Below, piece after piece: positions 6,663 through 15,289 of a DNA stretch of 33,405 nucleotides (positions are counted from its first letter, which is position 1; every line of letters starts with the position of its first letter). The notes beneath the pieces were generated by a model. It had not been told where the DNA came from. It was given only the letters and a program-made list of their open reading frames with translations, and made no database searches. This stretch comes from a virus. A program made the position numbers and the translations under genes. The stretch is taken from positions 1 to 33,405 of the IMG/VR virus record IMGVR_UViG_3300043470_003072; one strand, given 5' to 3'.

Positions 6663-7384
6663 TCGAAGAATGGATTGCTGCCGGTTGCGATTATGCTTCG
6701 GGAGTTGCTTTGTATAATCAAATCGGGAAAAACAAACTCCTGAAGAATAACTTTGCCCGAAATAAAAGCATTGCCAACCAAAAGAAGTTGGACTATGAAT
6801 TGCGAAAGTTTCTTTCGGTTAAAGCCAAACCAATAGTTGAAAAAGTTGCCAATATTGCCCAAAGTATCAATGTAGAAGCCATTGTTGAGCATCAAGTGCA
6901 GCAATACGAAAGCAAGCAAACCGAATTGATTAAGCAATTGCCTGAAGAATTACTTCCGGTTTTATTTCGTGCCAATCTTTTATTTAGAGAAAGCTGCATT
7001 TTAAAGCTTCAGTTGAATAATATGCCTGATGAAGCCGAAAGTGAATCTTTAAAAATTCAGTTGCAAATTGATGATAAACTGAAAGAAAACCGATTGTGTT
7101 GGAAGCAGATTGATCACTATTTAGAGCATAAACAGTTGCCAAAAATTGCCAAGTCACAATTTGACAACTTAACGCCTGCCGAGTTGGTAAAGCGCCAACA
7201 GTATCACTTTCAGAATATTTCGAAATTAAAAAAGAGAATTACTGAAAACCGTAATCTTTTGTCAACTACAGATTCTGTGAGTGTAAAAGCGCGCCTGGAA
7301 CGCACTTTGGCCAAGCAGGAAAGCGATTTGTTGGCAAAGGAAAATGAATTACAAACTTTAACGAATTTGGTTAATGGAAAATAA
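6650..7384 (+). CDS. Conserved-type phage protein, helical, unknown function
   Basis: 244 residues, almost entirely helical and charged, with heptad-like stretches from about 95 to the C-terminus (for example LKKRITENRNLLSTTDSV and KARLERTLAKQESDLLAKEN). The N-terminus EEWIAAGCDYASGVALYNQI (5-24) recalls hypothetical proteins in Bacteroidetes prophages found beside terminase and methyltransferase genes; I recall that pattern but cannot verify it here. No membrane segment. It overlaps genes on both sides, linking the glycosyltransferase island to the packaging block. A role in DNA packaging or head assembly is an inference from place only. Confidence 0.6.
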   Translation: MGNLVEEWIAAGCDYASGVALYNQIGKNKLLKNNFARNKSIANQKKLDYELRKFLSVKAKPIVEKVANIAQSINVEAIVEHQVQQYESKQTELIKQLPEELLPVLFRANLLFRESCILKLQLNNMPDEAESESLKIQLQIDDKLKENRLCWKQIDHYLEHKQLPKIAKSQFDNLTPAELVKRQQYHFQNISKLKKRITENRNLLSTTDSVSVKARLERTLAKQESDLLAKENELQTLTNLVNGK

Positions 7385-8705
7385 TATAAAAGTTCCACCA
7401 TTAGAGTGGTACAATGAAAAACGAAAAGTAAAGGATTTAGTTCCGTTTGAATTCAATCCGAGAAAGCTGACTGAGGAAAAAAAGCAGCTGCTTATCAATA
7501 GTATTGAAAAATTCAACCTTGCGGAAGTTCCTGCCATTAACCTGGATAATGTAATTATTGCCGGGCATCAAAGAATTAAGGTCTTGATGGAAATTGGCCG
7601 CGGTGAAGAAGATATTGATGTTCGCGTTCCGAATAGGCTTTTGACTGAAAAGGAATTCAAGGAATACAACATTATATCGAACGTTCCGGTCGGTTTTTGG
7701 GATGTGGATGTTTTGGAAGAACATTTTCAGGATATCGACCTGGAAGCTTTGGGATTGTTTGCAGATGATATTCAGGTGCCATTGGAATTGATGGAAGAAG
7801 GCGATAATGAAACGGAAACCAATTTTGAGCCGATTCCACCGAAAGAAACGATTTCGAAGTTTGGCGATGTTTATACTTTGAAGTCGATTGATAAAGACTT
7901 GGAGCATCGATTGGTTTGTGGTGATAGTACAGAACTTGAGTATTATTTAAGTCTTGGAAGCACTGCTGATTTAGTTATGACTGATCCACCATACAATGTA
8001 AATGTGGAAGGTGGAACTTCTGAGAAGTTGACCATTGCCAATGATAACATGAAAAGCGATGATTTTTATCTGTTCTTAAGAAAGTTTTATGCAAATTCAT
8101 TTACTATTTCTAAACCCGGCGCTCCGATTTATGTTTTCCATGCCGATACTGAAGGCGTAAACTTTAGAAAGGCATTAACTGATGCCCGTTTTAAATTATC
8201 GCAGTGTTTGATTTGGTTAAAGAATTCGATTGTAATGTCGCGACAAGATTACCACTGGAAGCACGAACCTTGTTTGTATAGCGAAAAACCAATGGATCAG
8301 GAAGAAGAAGTGACTGAGCACGAACCTATTCTTTATGGATGGAAAACCGGTGCAGCACATCCTTGGCACGGTGACAGAAAGCAATCTACTATTTTAGAAT
8401 TCAAACGACCATACCGAAGCGCCGAGCACCCAACAATGAAGCCTATTGAAATGATTGTTTACCTGATTAAAAATAGCAGTAAGCAAAAAGAGATTGTGCT
8501 TGATCCTTTTGGTGGTTCCGGCACTACTTTGATTGCCTGCGAAAAAAGTTGGCGAAATGCTCGCGTGATTGAATTGGGCGAAAACTATGTGGATGTTCAT
8601 GTCAAGCGATATATGATGTATATGGAAGAAAACGGTCTTTCGTTTGAGATTTACAAAAATGGTCAACTTTTGACCAAAGATGAACTGGATAAATACCTGG
8701 AATAA
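7374..8705 (+). CDS. ParB-like nuclease domain fused to beta-class DNA methyltransferase
   Basis: 443 residues. Residues about 15-100 are a ParB/Srx-type domain with FNPRKLTEEKK, then NVIIAGHQRIKVLMEIG containing the GHQR motif (64-67). Residues about 160-425 are an adenine/N4-cytosine methyltransferase: DPPY at 204-207 precedes the SAM-binding LDPFGGSGTT (377-386), which is the beta-class order, and the TMKP segment near 354 is also conserved. Such fusions are frequent beside phage terminase genes. It probably methylates phage DNA to evade restriction or to mark DNA for packaging. DPPY suggests N6-adenine. No restriction partner is visible, so it is likely an orphan enzyme. Confidence 0.9.
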   Translation: MENNIKVPPLEWYNEKRKVKDLVPFEFNPRKLTEEKKQLLINSIEKFNLAEVPAINLDNVIIAGHQRIKVLMEIGRGEEDIDVRVPNRLLTEKEFKEYNIISNVPVGFWDVDVLEEHFQDIDLEALGLFADDIQVPLELMEEGDNETETNFEPIPPKETISKFGDVYTLKSIDKDLEHRLVCGDSTELEYYLSLGSTADLVMTDPPYNVNVEGGTSEKLTIANDNMKSDDFYLFLRKFYANSFTISKPGAPIYVFHADTEGVNFRKALTDARFKLSQCLIWLKNSIVMSRQDYHWKHEPCLYSEKPMDQEEEVTEHEPILYGWKTGAAHPWHGDRKQSTILEFKRPYRSAEHPTMKPIEMIVYLIKNSSKQKEIVLDPFGGSGTTLIACEKSWRNARVIELGENYVDVHVKRYMMYMEENGLSFEIYKNGQLLTKDELDKYLE

Positions 8706-9268
8706 TGGCAAAGCAAATCATTCCTGTTAAACCGGACCGTGATACTACGTTTGAAAGTATTATGGCTTACCACCTGAACCCGGAGAAGTACAAACTTTCG
8801 GAAAAGCAGGAAGAAATTCGCAAACGTTGGGCGGAAGTCTTGACTTTGCGATTAAATTACTATTCCAGGATTCAGGTTGCTAATAAGCTGATTGAAGACC
8901 ACGGAATATCTTTGGCACAGGCTTATATTGACATTCGGAACTCGGAATTGCTTTATGGTAATGTTTTAAAAGCAGACCGTGAAGGCACCAGGGCGATTTT
9001 GTTTGAATATGCGCATAAATACTACCAACGCGCTGTGCAGAAGAATGATTTAAAGGCTCAGGGCAAAGCATTGGATTTGATGGCTGAATTTGGCGGATTG
9101 AAAGAAATGGACAATCCGGAGTTTAATCCTGAGAAGTTGGAAAACAAAGAAATCAAAATCGTTATGGATCCTAAGCTTCAAAAGATGCTTTTTGAAATGG
9201 TGAGTAAAGGAGTGGCTGATTTCAATAGTTTAAACGTGACCGATGTGTCTTTTGAAGATGTAAAATAA
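8705..9268 (+). CDS. Terminase small subunit (probable)
   Basis: 187 residues, ending one base into the start of the large subunit gene. The N-terminal part contains a helix-turn-helix-like segment RIQVANKLIEDHGISLAQAY (55-74), followed by helices that suit an oligomerisation core and a C-terminal tail (VMDPKLQKMLFEMVSKG). This matches the plan of small terminases, which recognise the packaging site and stimulate the large subunit. The start overlaps the methyltransferase stop. Without the neighbouring large subunit the call would be weaker. Confidence 0.75.
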   Translation: MAKQIIPVKPDRDTTFESIMAYHLNPEKYKLSEKQEEIRKRWAEVLTLRLNYYSRIQVANKLIEDHGISLAQAYIDIRNSELLYGNVLKADREGTRAILFEYAHKYYQRAVQKNDLKAQGKALDLMAEFGGLKEMDNPEFNPEKLENKEIKIVMDPKLQKMLFEMVSKGVADFNSLNVTDVSFEDVK

Positions 9269-10761
9269 TGGTAGTAGTAAAAGACATACAACTGACAATT
9301 CCGCAGCTTTGCGCAAAGTTGGCACCGCAAAAAAAGAAGCATTATGAATGGGGCCGTGGTTCCGGAAAGTCAACCGCTTTAGGTGGTGATATGCGTGAAA
9401 TGGTGGTGCAGATGCCTAGAGCATCATTTGCTTTGGTAGGCGCTACTTATAGTCAGATACTTTCGCGCACGCTTCCTAGTACTATTGAAGGATTGGAAAT
9501 GTATAACATCTTTCAGGATGTGGACTATGTGGTTGGAAGAAGTGGAAAGAAGAATGGATTTGCGATGCCGTTCCAACCACCAAACCAATGGAACAATGTG
9601 ATTCATTTTAGTAATGGTGCTATATTTCAGTTGGTTTCTTTGGATAATCCAAACACTGGCCGTGGTTTAAATGCTTACGGTGTTATTGGTGATGAGGCAG
9701 CTTTATTAGATCCTGAGAAGTTATACAACAACGTTAAAACTACCAACCGTGCAAAAAAGGCTATATTTGAAAAGGCTTCAATGCTTGGTGCTGAGATATA
9801 TGCCAGCTCCACTCCTATTACCAAAAAAGGCAGATGGTTTATTGAGGTGGAAGATTTAGCTAAGCAGCACCCGGATATGTATTACTTCAGTAAGGCTAAT
9901 GCATTTAGCAATCCACACATTAGAAAGGAGTGGTTCCTAGAGATGAAGAACGAAGCGCCGAGTCAGATGTTCTATGAAGCTGAGATATTAAACATAAGAC
10001 CAAAGGAGATTGCCAATGGTTTTTATGCTAATCTAATCCCTGAGAAGCATTACTATACTGACTACAATAACAGCTACTTGGAGACTGTTGGAGTAGTGGC
10101 AAAGCAGGAACACTTTACCTGCAACCAAGACAATGATGTGGAACGCAATAAGCCGTTGATAGTATCATTGGACTTTGGTGTGTTCAACTGTTGTGTTGTA
10201 TCACAACTGCAGGAGCATGAGTATAAGGTGTTGAACTCCTTTCACGTTAAGTCACCAAAGCTATTGGATGATCTATTCATTGAACAGTTCATCCCTTACT
10301 ACTATCCACACCTGGAGAAGGTAATCTATTTATATGGTGGCCACGATGGTAACAACCGTTTACCTAATAGCAGCAAGACTTTGTTCCAACAGGTGGAAGA
10401 CTTACTAAGGGAACATGGTTGGTCCGTTCACCTTATGACACGTGGTGCCGCTGCTACCCACTATGATAAGTACTTACTCATCAATGCAATGCTTAAAGGT
10501 CATGGTAAGCTTCCGGTAATCCGAATCAATGAACATAACAATCAGGATTTGATTGTGTCATTGGAGCGTGCCGAGGCGCGTGAGTCTATCAATGGCAATG
10601 GTGTTGAGAAGAACAAATCATCCGAGCGAAACCAATCTATACTACAGCAACATGCGACACACATGTCGGATGCTTTTGACATTCCATTGCTATCTATGTT
10701 CAATGATAAGTTCAAAGGAACAAATTCGTTTTTATCTGAATTTTCGATTACAACCAAGTGA
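9268..10761 (+). CDS. terL: Terminase large subunit
   Basis: 497 residues. ATPase part: Walker A-type GRGSGKST at 29-36, adenine/coupling stretch LVGATYSQILSRTLPSTIE, and Walker B ending YGVIGDEAAL with the Asp142-Glu143 pair. Nuclease part: SLDFG with Asp302 begins the RNase H-like fold, and DAFDIPLL near the C-terminus supplies further acidic residues. The enzyme translocates DNA into proheads and cuts the concatemer. Normal family length. From about 9880 to 10690 codon choice shifts toward GAG, ATA and CTA relative to the flanking sequence, which may mark an exchanged segment. Confidence 0.93.
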   Translation: MVVVKDIQLTIPQLCAKLAPQKKKHYEWGRGSGKSTALGGDMREMVVQMPRASFALVGATYSQILSRTLPSTIEGLEMYNIFQDVDYVVGRSGKKNGFAMPFQPPNQWNNVIHFSNGAIFQLVSLDNPNTGRGLNAYGVIGDEAALLDPEKLYNNVKTTNRAKKAIFEKASMLGAEIYASSTPITKKGRWFIEVEDLAKQHPDMYYFSKANAFSNPHIRKEWFLEMKNEAPSQMFYEAEILNIRPKEIANGFYANLIPEKHYYTDYNNSYLETVGVVAKQEHFTCNQDNDVERNKPLIVSLDFGVFNCCVVSQLQEHEYKVLNSFHVKSPKLLDDLFIEQFIPYYYPHLEKVIYLYGGHDGNNRLPNSSKTLFQQVEDLLREHGWSVHLMTRGAAATHYDKYLLINAMLKGHGKLPVIRINEHNNQDLIVSLERAEARESINGNGVEKNKSSERNQSILQQHATHMSDAFDIPLLSMFNDKFKGTNSFLSEFSITTK

Positions 10762-10787
10762 TTTTCATATTTCCTGAAAATTCTTTT
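10761..10787 (+). terminator. Weak terminator after terminase
   Basis: ATTTTCA (10761-10767) and TGAAAAT (10775-10781) form an A/T stem overlapping the terL stop, followed by TCTTTTTT. The stem is weak. The rest of the gap to 10946 is very A/T-rich and without a gene; it includes a TTGATTT/AAATCAA inverted pair (10872-10878, 10889-10895) of unclear meaning. Confidence 0.4.
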
Positions 10788-10946
10788 TTGGAAAGTGAAA
10801 AAATTTTAAGGGACAGGCGTGCCAAAACGTTTAAAAATATTTTTCATAAAACAAAAAAATAGTATAAAATATTGATTTTTAGATTTTTAAATCAAAAAAA
10901 AATAGAATTCAGCATCTTAAATCCCTGATTTTCATTTAAAAATTAC

Positions 10947-10982
10947 TGTCCTATTTTTTGACCACTCGATTATTCAATTTTG
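10947..10982 (+). promoter_or_regulatory. TGTCCTA late promoter C
   Basis: TGTCCTA at 10947-10953 with T-run, and TTTG at 10979-10982 (context CAATTTTGAG), again exactly 32 bases downstream. The ATG at 10987 lies only 4 bases past the TTTG, so the message would be leaderless or almost so. It drives the portal/connector/fibre unit. Confidence 0.55.
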
Positions 10983-10986
10983 AGGT

Positions 10987-11331
10987 ATGAATAGTCAAGT
11001 AGTTTTTTTAAAGGAAGCCGTTAAGATTATTGGCCTTAGAGACAGAGAAGGAAAACCTTTTCCGTTTGATTTGCGTTACCGCACTTTCAATTCTCAAACT
11101 AAACAAGGCGGGAAAATGGTTGATTACAAAGGCGCAAAGTATTTACCGGATGCCAATCCAAACGCTTTACCATCACTTGCACCCGAAGCCGTTTTCGCTC
11201 GAGACAAATCTTCACGCAACCCGAACCACTTCGACAACAGAACCCGAAACATCGAACTGCCATCAGGCGAAATAAAAAAAATCCGCATTGACTTCATCAT
11301 TGAAATCAACGGCAATAAGGTCATTTACTAA
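10987..11331 (+). CDS. Unidentified 114-aa protein upstream of portal
   Basis: 114 residues, basic, soluble, with mixed strand/helix content. A central segment FPFDLRYRTFNSQTKQGGKM and the C-terminal IDFIIEINGNKVIY suggest a small beta-rich fold. It starts four bases after the promoter C core; the next in-frame ATG is codon 44, which would discard a well-formed N-terminus. It overlaps the portal start by one base (TAATG), so it is co-translated with the portal. I recognise no family; a minor head or portal-associated protein is the simplest guess. Confidence 0.6.
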   Translation: MNSQVVFLKEAVKIIGLRDREGKPFPFDLRYRTFNSQTKQGGKMVDYKGAKYLPDANPNALPSLAPEAVFARDKSSRNPNHFDNRTRNIELPSGEIKKIRIDFIIEINGNKVIY

Positions 11332-12689
11332 TGGGAAATAGCAACACACAATTTATTGGAGACATCGCAATATCAAAACACAAAGGTGTTGGTGCTGTCT
11401 ATAACTTCAAGAACAGCGTTGACAAAAACACCAACACTGTGACCACCGTAAAAGTCGAAGTCAAAGACAAAACCGGTGAAATTGCTTCCTGGGGTAAAAA
11501 CAACAAATACCCACAAGAAATTGTGGAAGCCATGTCACAATCAGGCTCCGGTTCTGCTGCCTTGCGTTTTTTACGCAAAGCACACTACGGCGGTGGGATA
11601 ATTCTATTTGATGATGAACCAACCGAAGACGGAAAAAAAGCCATCAAACTAATCCAACCGTCTTCCAATCCTGAAATCGATGCGTTTTTCAAAAAATCGC
11701 AAATCAAAAAGTACCAAAAAGAAATCATTGCCGACCTAGAGTGGTTCGCTATTTGTTTTCCGGAGTACATTCTTTCAGACAACTTTGAAAAAATCAACCG
11801 CGTTAAAAGACAAAAATCCGCCTGGTGCCGCTTTGAAGTTGCCAATCCTGAAAACGGATTAATCGAAAAGGTTTACATCTCACAAAAATTTGGTCGCGAA
11901 ACCGCCACAGTTGGTTCCGAGTTTGTTTCCGAAGTGCCACACATTGATCCTTACTGGTCTGTGGAAGAAGTAAAAGCTTTCTGCAAAGAAAACAACATCA
12001 AAAAATTCATCCGCCCTGTATTTTATCCGCTTATCGATGAAGGTTACTATCCATCACCGGCTTGGCATTCTATTATAAAAAATGGTTGGTTAGAAGTAGC
12101 CAATTCGGTTCCGGCTTTGAAAAAAGCCATGTTTAAAAACCAAATCACAATCAAATACCAAATCGAAATAGACGAACGCTACTTCGAAACCAAATACGCT
12201 CCGAACTGGAAAGAAAAGAAAGTCGAAGACCGAATCCAAATCCGAGAAGAACTTATCAATTCTATCAACGAATCTCTTTCAGGAAACGATAAAGCCGGCA
12301 CTTCTATTCAATCTATGATGTTTGTAGATGAAAAAGGTCAACAAACATCAGCCATAAAGATAACTGCCATCGATGACAAACTCAAAGACGGCTCCTATCT
12401 ACCCGAAGCCGAAGCTGCCAACTCCGAAGTCCTTTTTGCCTTTGGTGTAGATCCTTCACTTATTGGTGCCGGAATCCCGGGTGGAAAACTCGGAGCAGGT
12501 TCCGGTTCTGATAAGCGCGTGGCATTCGATATCCACCAGGCTTTAAGCAAAACCGACCGCGAGTTCTCACTCGAAACCCTAGAGTTTGTTTTCGATTACA
12601 ACGCTTGGACTCCTAAAATTGGAATCCAAGACACCGTGATCACCACTTTAGATAAAAACCCAACAGGAACCCAAACCGCAACACAATGA
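11331..12689 (+). CDS. Portal protein (probable)
   Basis: 452 residues, the usual size of siphophage portals. Portal-like features are the N-terminal strand region followed by a long helical middle (KKVEDRIQIREELINSINES, about 303-322) and a C-terminal LLFAFGVDP-like segment, here EVLFAFGVDPSLIGAGIPGG followed by KLGAGSGSDKR, which resembles the portal stem/crown transition found in Bacteroidetes phages. It follows the terminase block and precedes a connector-like protein, consistent with head gene order. Forms the dodecameric DNA channel at the capsid vertex. No membrane segments. Confidence 0.75.
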   Translation: MGNSNTQFIGDIAISKHKGVGAVYNFKNSVDKNTNTVTTVKVEVKDKTGEIASWGKNNKYPQEIVEAMSQSGSGSAALRFLRKAHYGGGIILFDDEPTEDGKKAIKLIQPSSNPEIDAFFKKSQIKKYQKEIIADLEWFAICFPEYILSDNFEKINRVKRQKSAWCRFEVANPENGLIEKVYISQKFGRETATVGSEFVSEVPHIDPYWSVEEVKAFCKENNIKKFIRPVFYPLIDEGYYPSPAWHSIIKNGWLEVANSVPALKKAMFKNQITIKYQIEIDERYFETKYAPNWKEKKVEDRIQIREELINSINESLSGNDKAGTSIQSMMFVDEKGQQTSAIKITAIDDKLKDGSYLPEAEAANSEVLFAFGVDPSLIGAGIPGGKLGAGSGSDKRVAFDIHQALSKTDREFSLETLEFVFDYNAWTPKIGIQDTVITTLDKNPTGTQTATQ

Positions 12690-13654
12690 TATTTTCAAAC
12701 ACAGCCGATTTACAGCAGTACGTTACGGTAAACGATAGATTCAATTTTGAACGTTTTCAGCCTTATGTTACTAAGGCAGTAAACTCATTCACCAATCGTT
12801 ACGTTGGTAAACTTCACGTTGAACTTGAACAAGCAGAAAGCGGTGATGATTCCATAAAAAACGAAGCGCGCGAACACCTCAAAGCTGCCTTGGCAAACTT
12901 TGCCATGTTTCTTTATTTGCCATACATGCAAGTGCAAATGGAAAGCACAGGCATCAACGTAGCTCAAAACGAAAACCGTAAATCAGCCGAGTGGTGGCAA
13001 GTAAACGACATCCGCCGCGATTATTTGCGTGCCGGTCACGAAGCAATGGATTTACTGTTGGAAGTCCTGGAGAAAAACTCCGAGTTGTTTACAGACTATG
13101 CCACCAACTACAGCTCACAATACAAAGAACTCCTGGTAAAAAATGCCGATGAGTTCGACCGTTGGTATAACATTTTCCGTAGCCGCCAAACTTATTTGGC
13201 TATTGTTCCGGCTATGCGAATGATTGAAACCCAAATCTTTAAAAACAGCATCGCTGATGACTTTCTTAAAGATTTAAAGTCTTTCAATCCCGATGATTCT
13301 CATACCGAAGAACAAGCTGCAGCAATCGAAGCCAAGGCTAAAATAAAAGACTATCTGCAGCAAGCGGTGGTTTCTTTTACCATTGCCAAGATATACCACG
13401 AAGGGATGTTTCATTTTGATGCCAGTGGCGTAAAATTAAAATTCGATGTATTGCCTAATGAAAAAGTGCAAGCCATCGATTATGGTAAAGCGGCCGACCA
13501 ACTGCAACGCGCCATTAAGTCAAACATCGACAATGGCACTCAGTTTATGTTGTTGGCCAAAGAACTTATCGAAGAATTCTTTCCCGATGGACTATCAACA
13601 CAAGAATCAGTAAAAGCAACTGTCATCGGTAACGCTGGCATAATCGGAATTTAA
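12686..13654 (+). CDS. Head-tail connector-like protein (DUF6712-like)
   Basis: 322 residues, ATG overlapping the portal stop as ATGA. Largely alpha-helical, in two similar-length halves: about 1-165 begins DLQQYVTVNDRFNFERFQPY, and about 166-322 ends in a helical region with LLAKELIEEFFPDGL. The pattern resembles the DUF6712 proteins of Bacteroidetes phages as I remember them; this is not verified. Its place right after the portal suggests an adaptor that joins portal and tail. Confidence 0.55.
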   Translation: MIFSNTADLQQYVTVNDRFNFERFQPYVTKAVNSFTNRYVGKLHVELEQAESGDDSIKNEAREHLKAALANFAMFLYLPYMQVQMESTGINVAQNENRKSAEWWQVNDIRRDYLRAGHEAMDLLLEVLEKNSELFTDYATNYSSQYKELLVKNADEFDRWYNIFRSRQTYLAIVPAMRMIETQIFKNSIADDFLKDLKSFNPDDSHTEEQAAAIEAKAKIKDYLQQAVVSFTIAKIYHEGMFHFDASGVKLKFDVLPNEKVQAIDYGKAADQLQRAIKSNIDNGTQFMLLAKELIEEFFPDGLSTQESVKATVIGNAGIIGI

Positions 13655-13655
13655 T

Positions 13656-15287
13656 ATGGCAATTATAGCATCACAAAATCCATTTGAATGTACACCGGCT
13701 ACTCCTGCCCGATTTATAGGTGAGTTTGCCTCTTTGTCTGCTTTGCAAACAGCACATCCTACTGCGCCAGGTGGCTCTTATGCTGTGGTTAATGCAGACG
13801 GTGCCGATTTAATTTACTATTACTCCTTAACCGATGAGGATTGGTTCACCCAAGAAGGAGGTCCAGGAACAACCCCAACCTTACCACAAGTACTTGCCCA
13901 AGGCGACCGCACCATCCGTTTATCCGATGGCGATGGAGAAACCATTTTGGAACTTAACGACCGAGGAAAGTTGATAGATAATGGTAATGCAGATTATTTA
14001 TACCTAACAAAAGATTTGTTTCCTGATGATACAGTCTTAAAAATTTACAACTATAGTGAAACTGAATTGTTTGGTATATTGAATGAGGAATATGGCACTA
14101 TAATCCAAATTAACGATTCAATAATTGATGAATATACAGGAATAACGCTAAAGCCTGGTATTGCTATTTTGAAAAAAATGTATGGTTCAGAATATGAGGC
14201 TGAAGCGTGGATTTTATCTTATGAAGCACTAGATCTTTCAAAAGAAGTTTTTGGCTTAGGTAGCGTTGATAATACTGCTGATTTATCCAAACCTGTATCA
14301 ACAGCACAAGCGGCTGCTATTGCATCGGCTTTATCAACAGCACAAAGTTATACCGACAATATCAAATTAAAAAGACCGGCGCGTGTTGCCATAGATACAA
14401 ACGTTTCTTTAAGTGGTGATTTAACAGTTGGTTCAATTGTATTAGTTACCGGTGATGTTGTATTGTGTTTATCACAAACAGATGCCAAGCAAAATGGACT
14501 TTGGGTGGTTAACCAATTAGGGCCATGGGTTAGAACTCAAGACTTCCGTACCGGTTTAGATGTTTCATTTTGTTGGATTCCGGTATTGGCCGGAAATTAT
14601 GGTGCAAGATTCTTTTCAACAGGTGCTAATAGAATTGTTGGAACTGATAATATTAGTTTACAAGATCAAACCTTTTTGGCTTTACTTACAGGAATTTCCT
14701 TTAGTACCGGAACTGATATTGTTGCTGCCGATACAGTTATACAAGCCCTTGGTAAGCTTCAAAAGCAGTTAACCGATGTTCGTGCTGCTAAGTTGGATAA
14801 GCCATCTTGGATGTCGCAATCTACACCGAGAACGCTCGATAATACTACTGCATTGCAAAAGATTTTTAATGTGGGTAGTTCCGGCAATGGTTCTATGCCG
14901 GTTGTGGCCGGAAAAAGGTACAAGCTTTTAGGGTGGGTAAATCTTTCCGCATTGCCAGCTGTATCTAAAAATATTTCTTTTGGAATTTTAGGAACTGCAA
15001 CTGCATCATTTTTAAGTGGTGAAGCATTAGGTTTAGTTTCTTCTGCTCTATCAACTCCGCAACTACAAGGTTTAAGTTCGCTTTCGGTAACTCAAATTGC
15101 ATCAAATTCAGCTGCAACAGCCGGAAGAATGTTTATCAACCTTGATTTTATATGTAATGGTTCTGGAAACATTACTCCTTCATTAGCAATTTCATCTGCC
15201 GCTTCCGGTATGACCGTTGATAGCGCTTACTTCGAAAGATTTGAAATTGGAGATTCATCAGCAACCGCATCATCAGATATTATTTAA
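13656..15287 (+). CDS. Tail fibre / receptor-binding protein
   Basis: 543 residues, low in Cys and rich in Ser/Thr/Ala/Gly. A typical fibre linker appears at about 206-231: GSVDNTADLSKPVSTAQAAA, similar to the repeat that joins trimeric fibre domains. Before it, EGGPGTTPTLPQVLAQGDRT (67-86) is another common fibre segment. The last about 160 residues are beta-rich (SPSWM-type start, then repeated short strands) and likely form the receptor-binding tip. Starts two bases after the connector-like gene. Its place before the lysis genes, away from the baseplate genes, is unusual. Confidence 0.75.
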   Translation: MAIIASQNPFECTPATPARFIGEFASLSALQTAHPTAPGGSYAVVNADGADLIYYYSLTDEDWFTQEGGPGTTPTLPQVLAQGDRTIRLSDGDGETILELNDRGKLIDNGNADYLYLTKDLFPDDTVLKIYNYSETELFGILNEEYGTIIQINDSIIDEYTGITLKPGIAILKKMYGSEYEAEAWILSYEALDLSKEVFGLGSVDNTADLSKPVSTAQAAAIASALSTAQSYTDNIKLKRPARVAIDTNVSLSGDLTVGSIVLVTGDVVLCLSQTDAKQNGLWVVNQLGPWVRTQDFRTGLDVSFCWIPVLAGNYGARFFSTGANRIVGTDNISLQDQTFLALLTGISFSTGTDIVAADTVIQALGKLQKQLTDVRAAKLDKPSWMSQSTPRTLDNTTALQKIFNVGSSGNGSMPVVAGKRYKLLGWVNLSALPAVSKNISFGILGTATASFLSGEALGLVSSALSTPQLQGLSSLSVTQIASNSAATAGRMFINLDFICNGSGNITPSLAISSAASGMTVDSAYFERFEIGDSSATASSDII

Positions 15288-15289
15288 CC

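Noticed and set aside
7437-7907. Long minus-strand frame opposite the methyltransferase
   Set aside because: Composition (Ile/Phe/Asn/Gln-rich) is that of an antisense shadow of a well-supported gene.
10872-10895. TTGATTT/AAATCAA inverted pair as a regulatory site or terminator
   Set aside because: Pure A/T stem in very A/T-rich DNA; no T-run on the plus strand and easily formed by chance.
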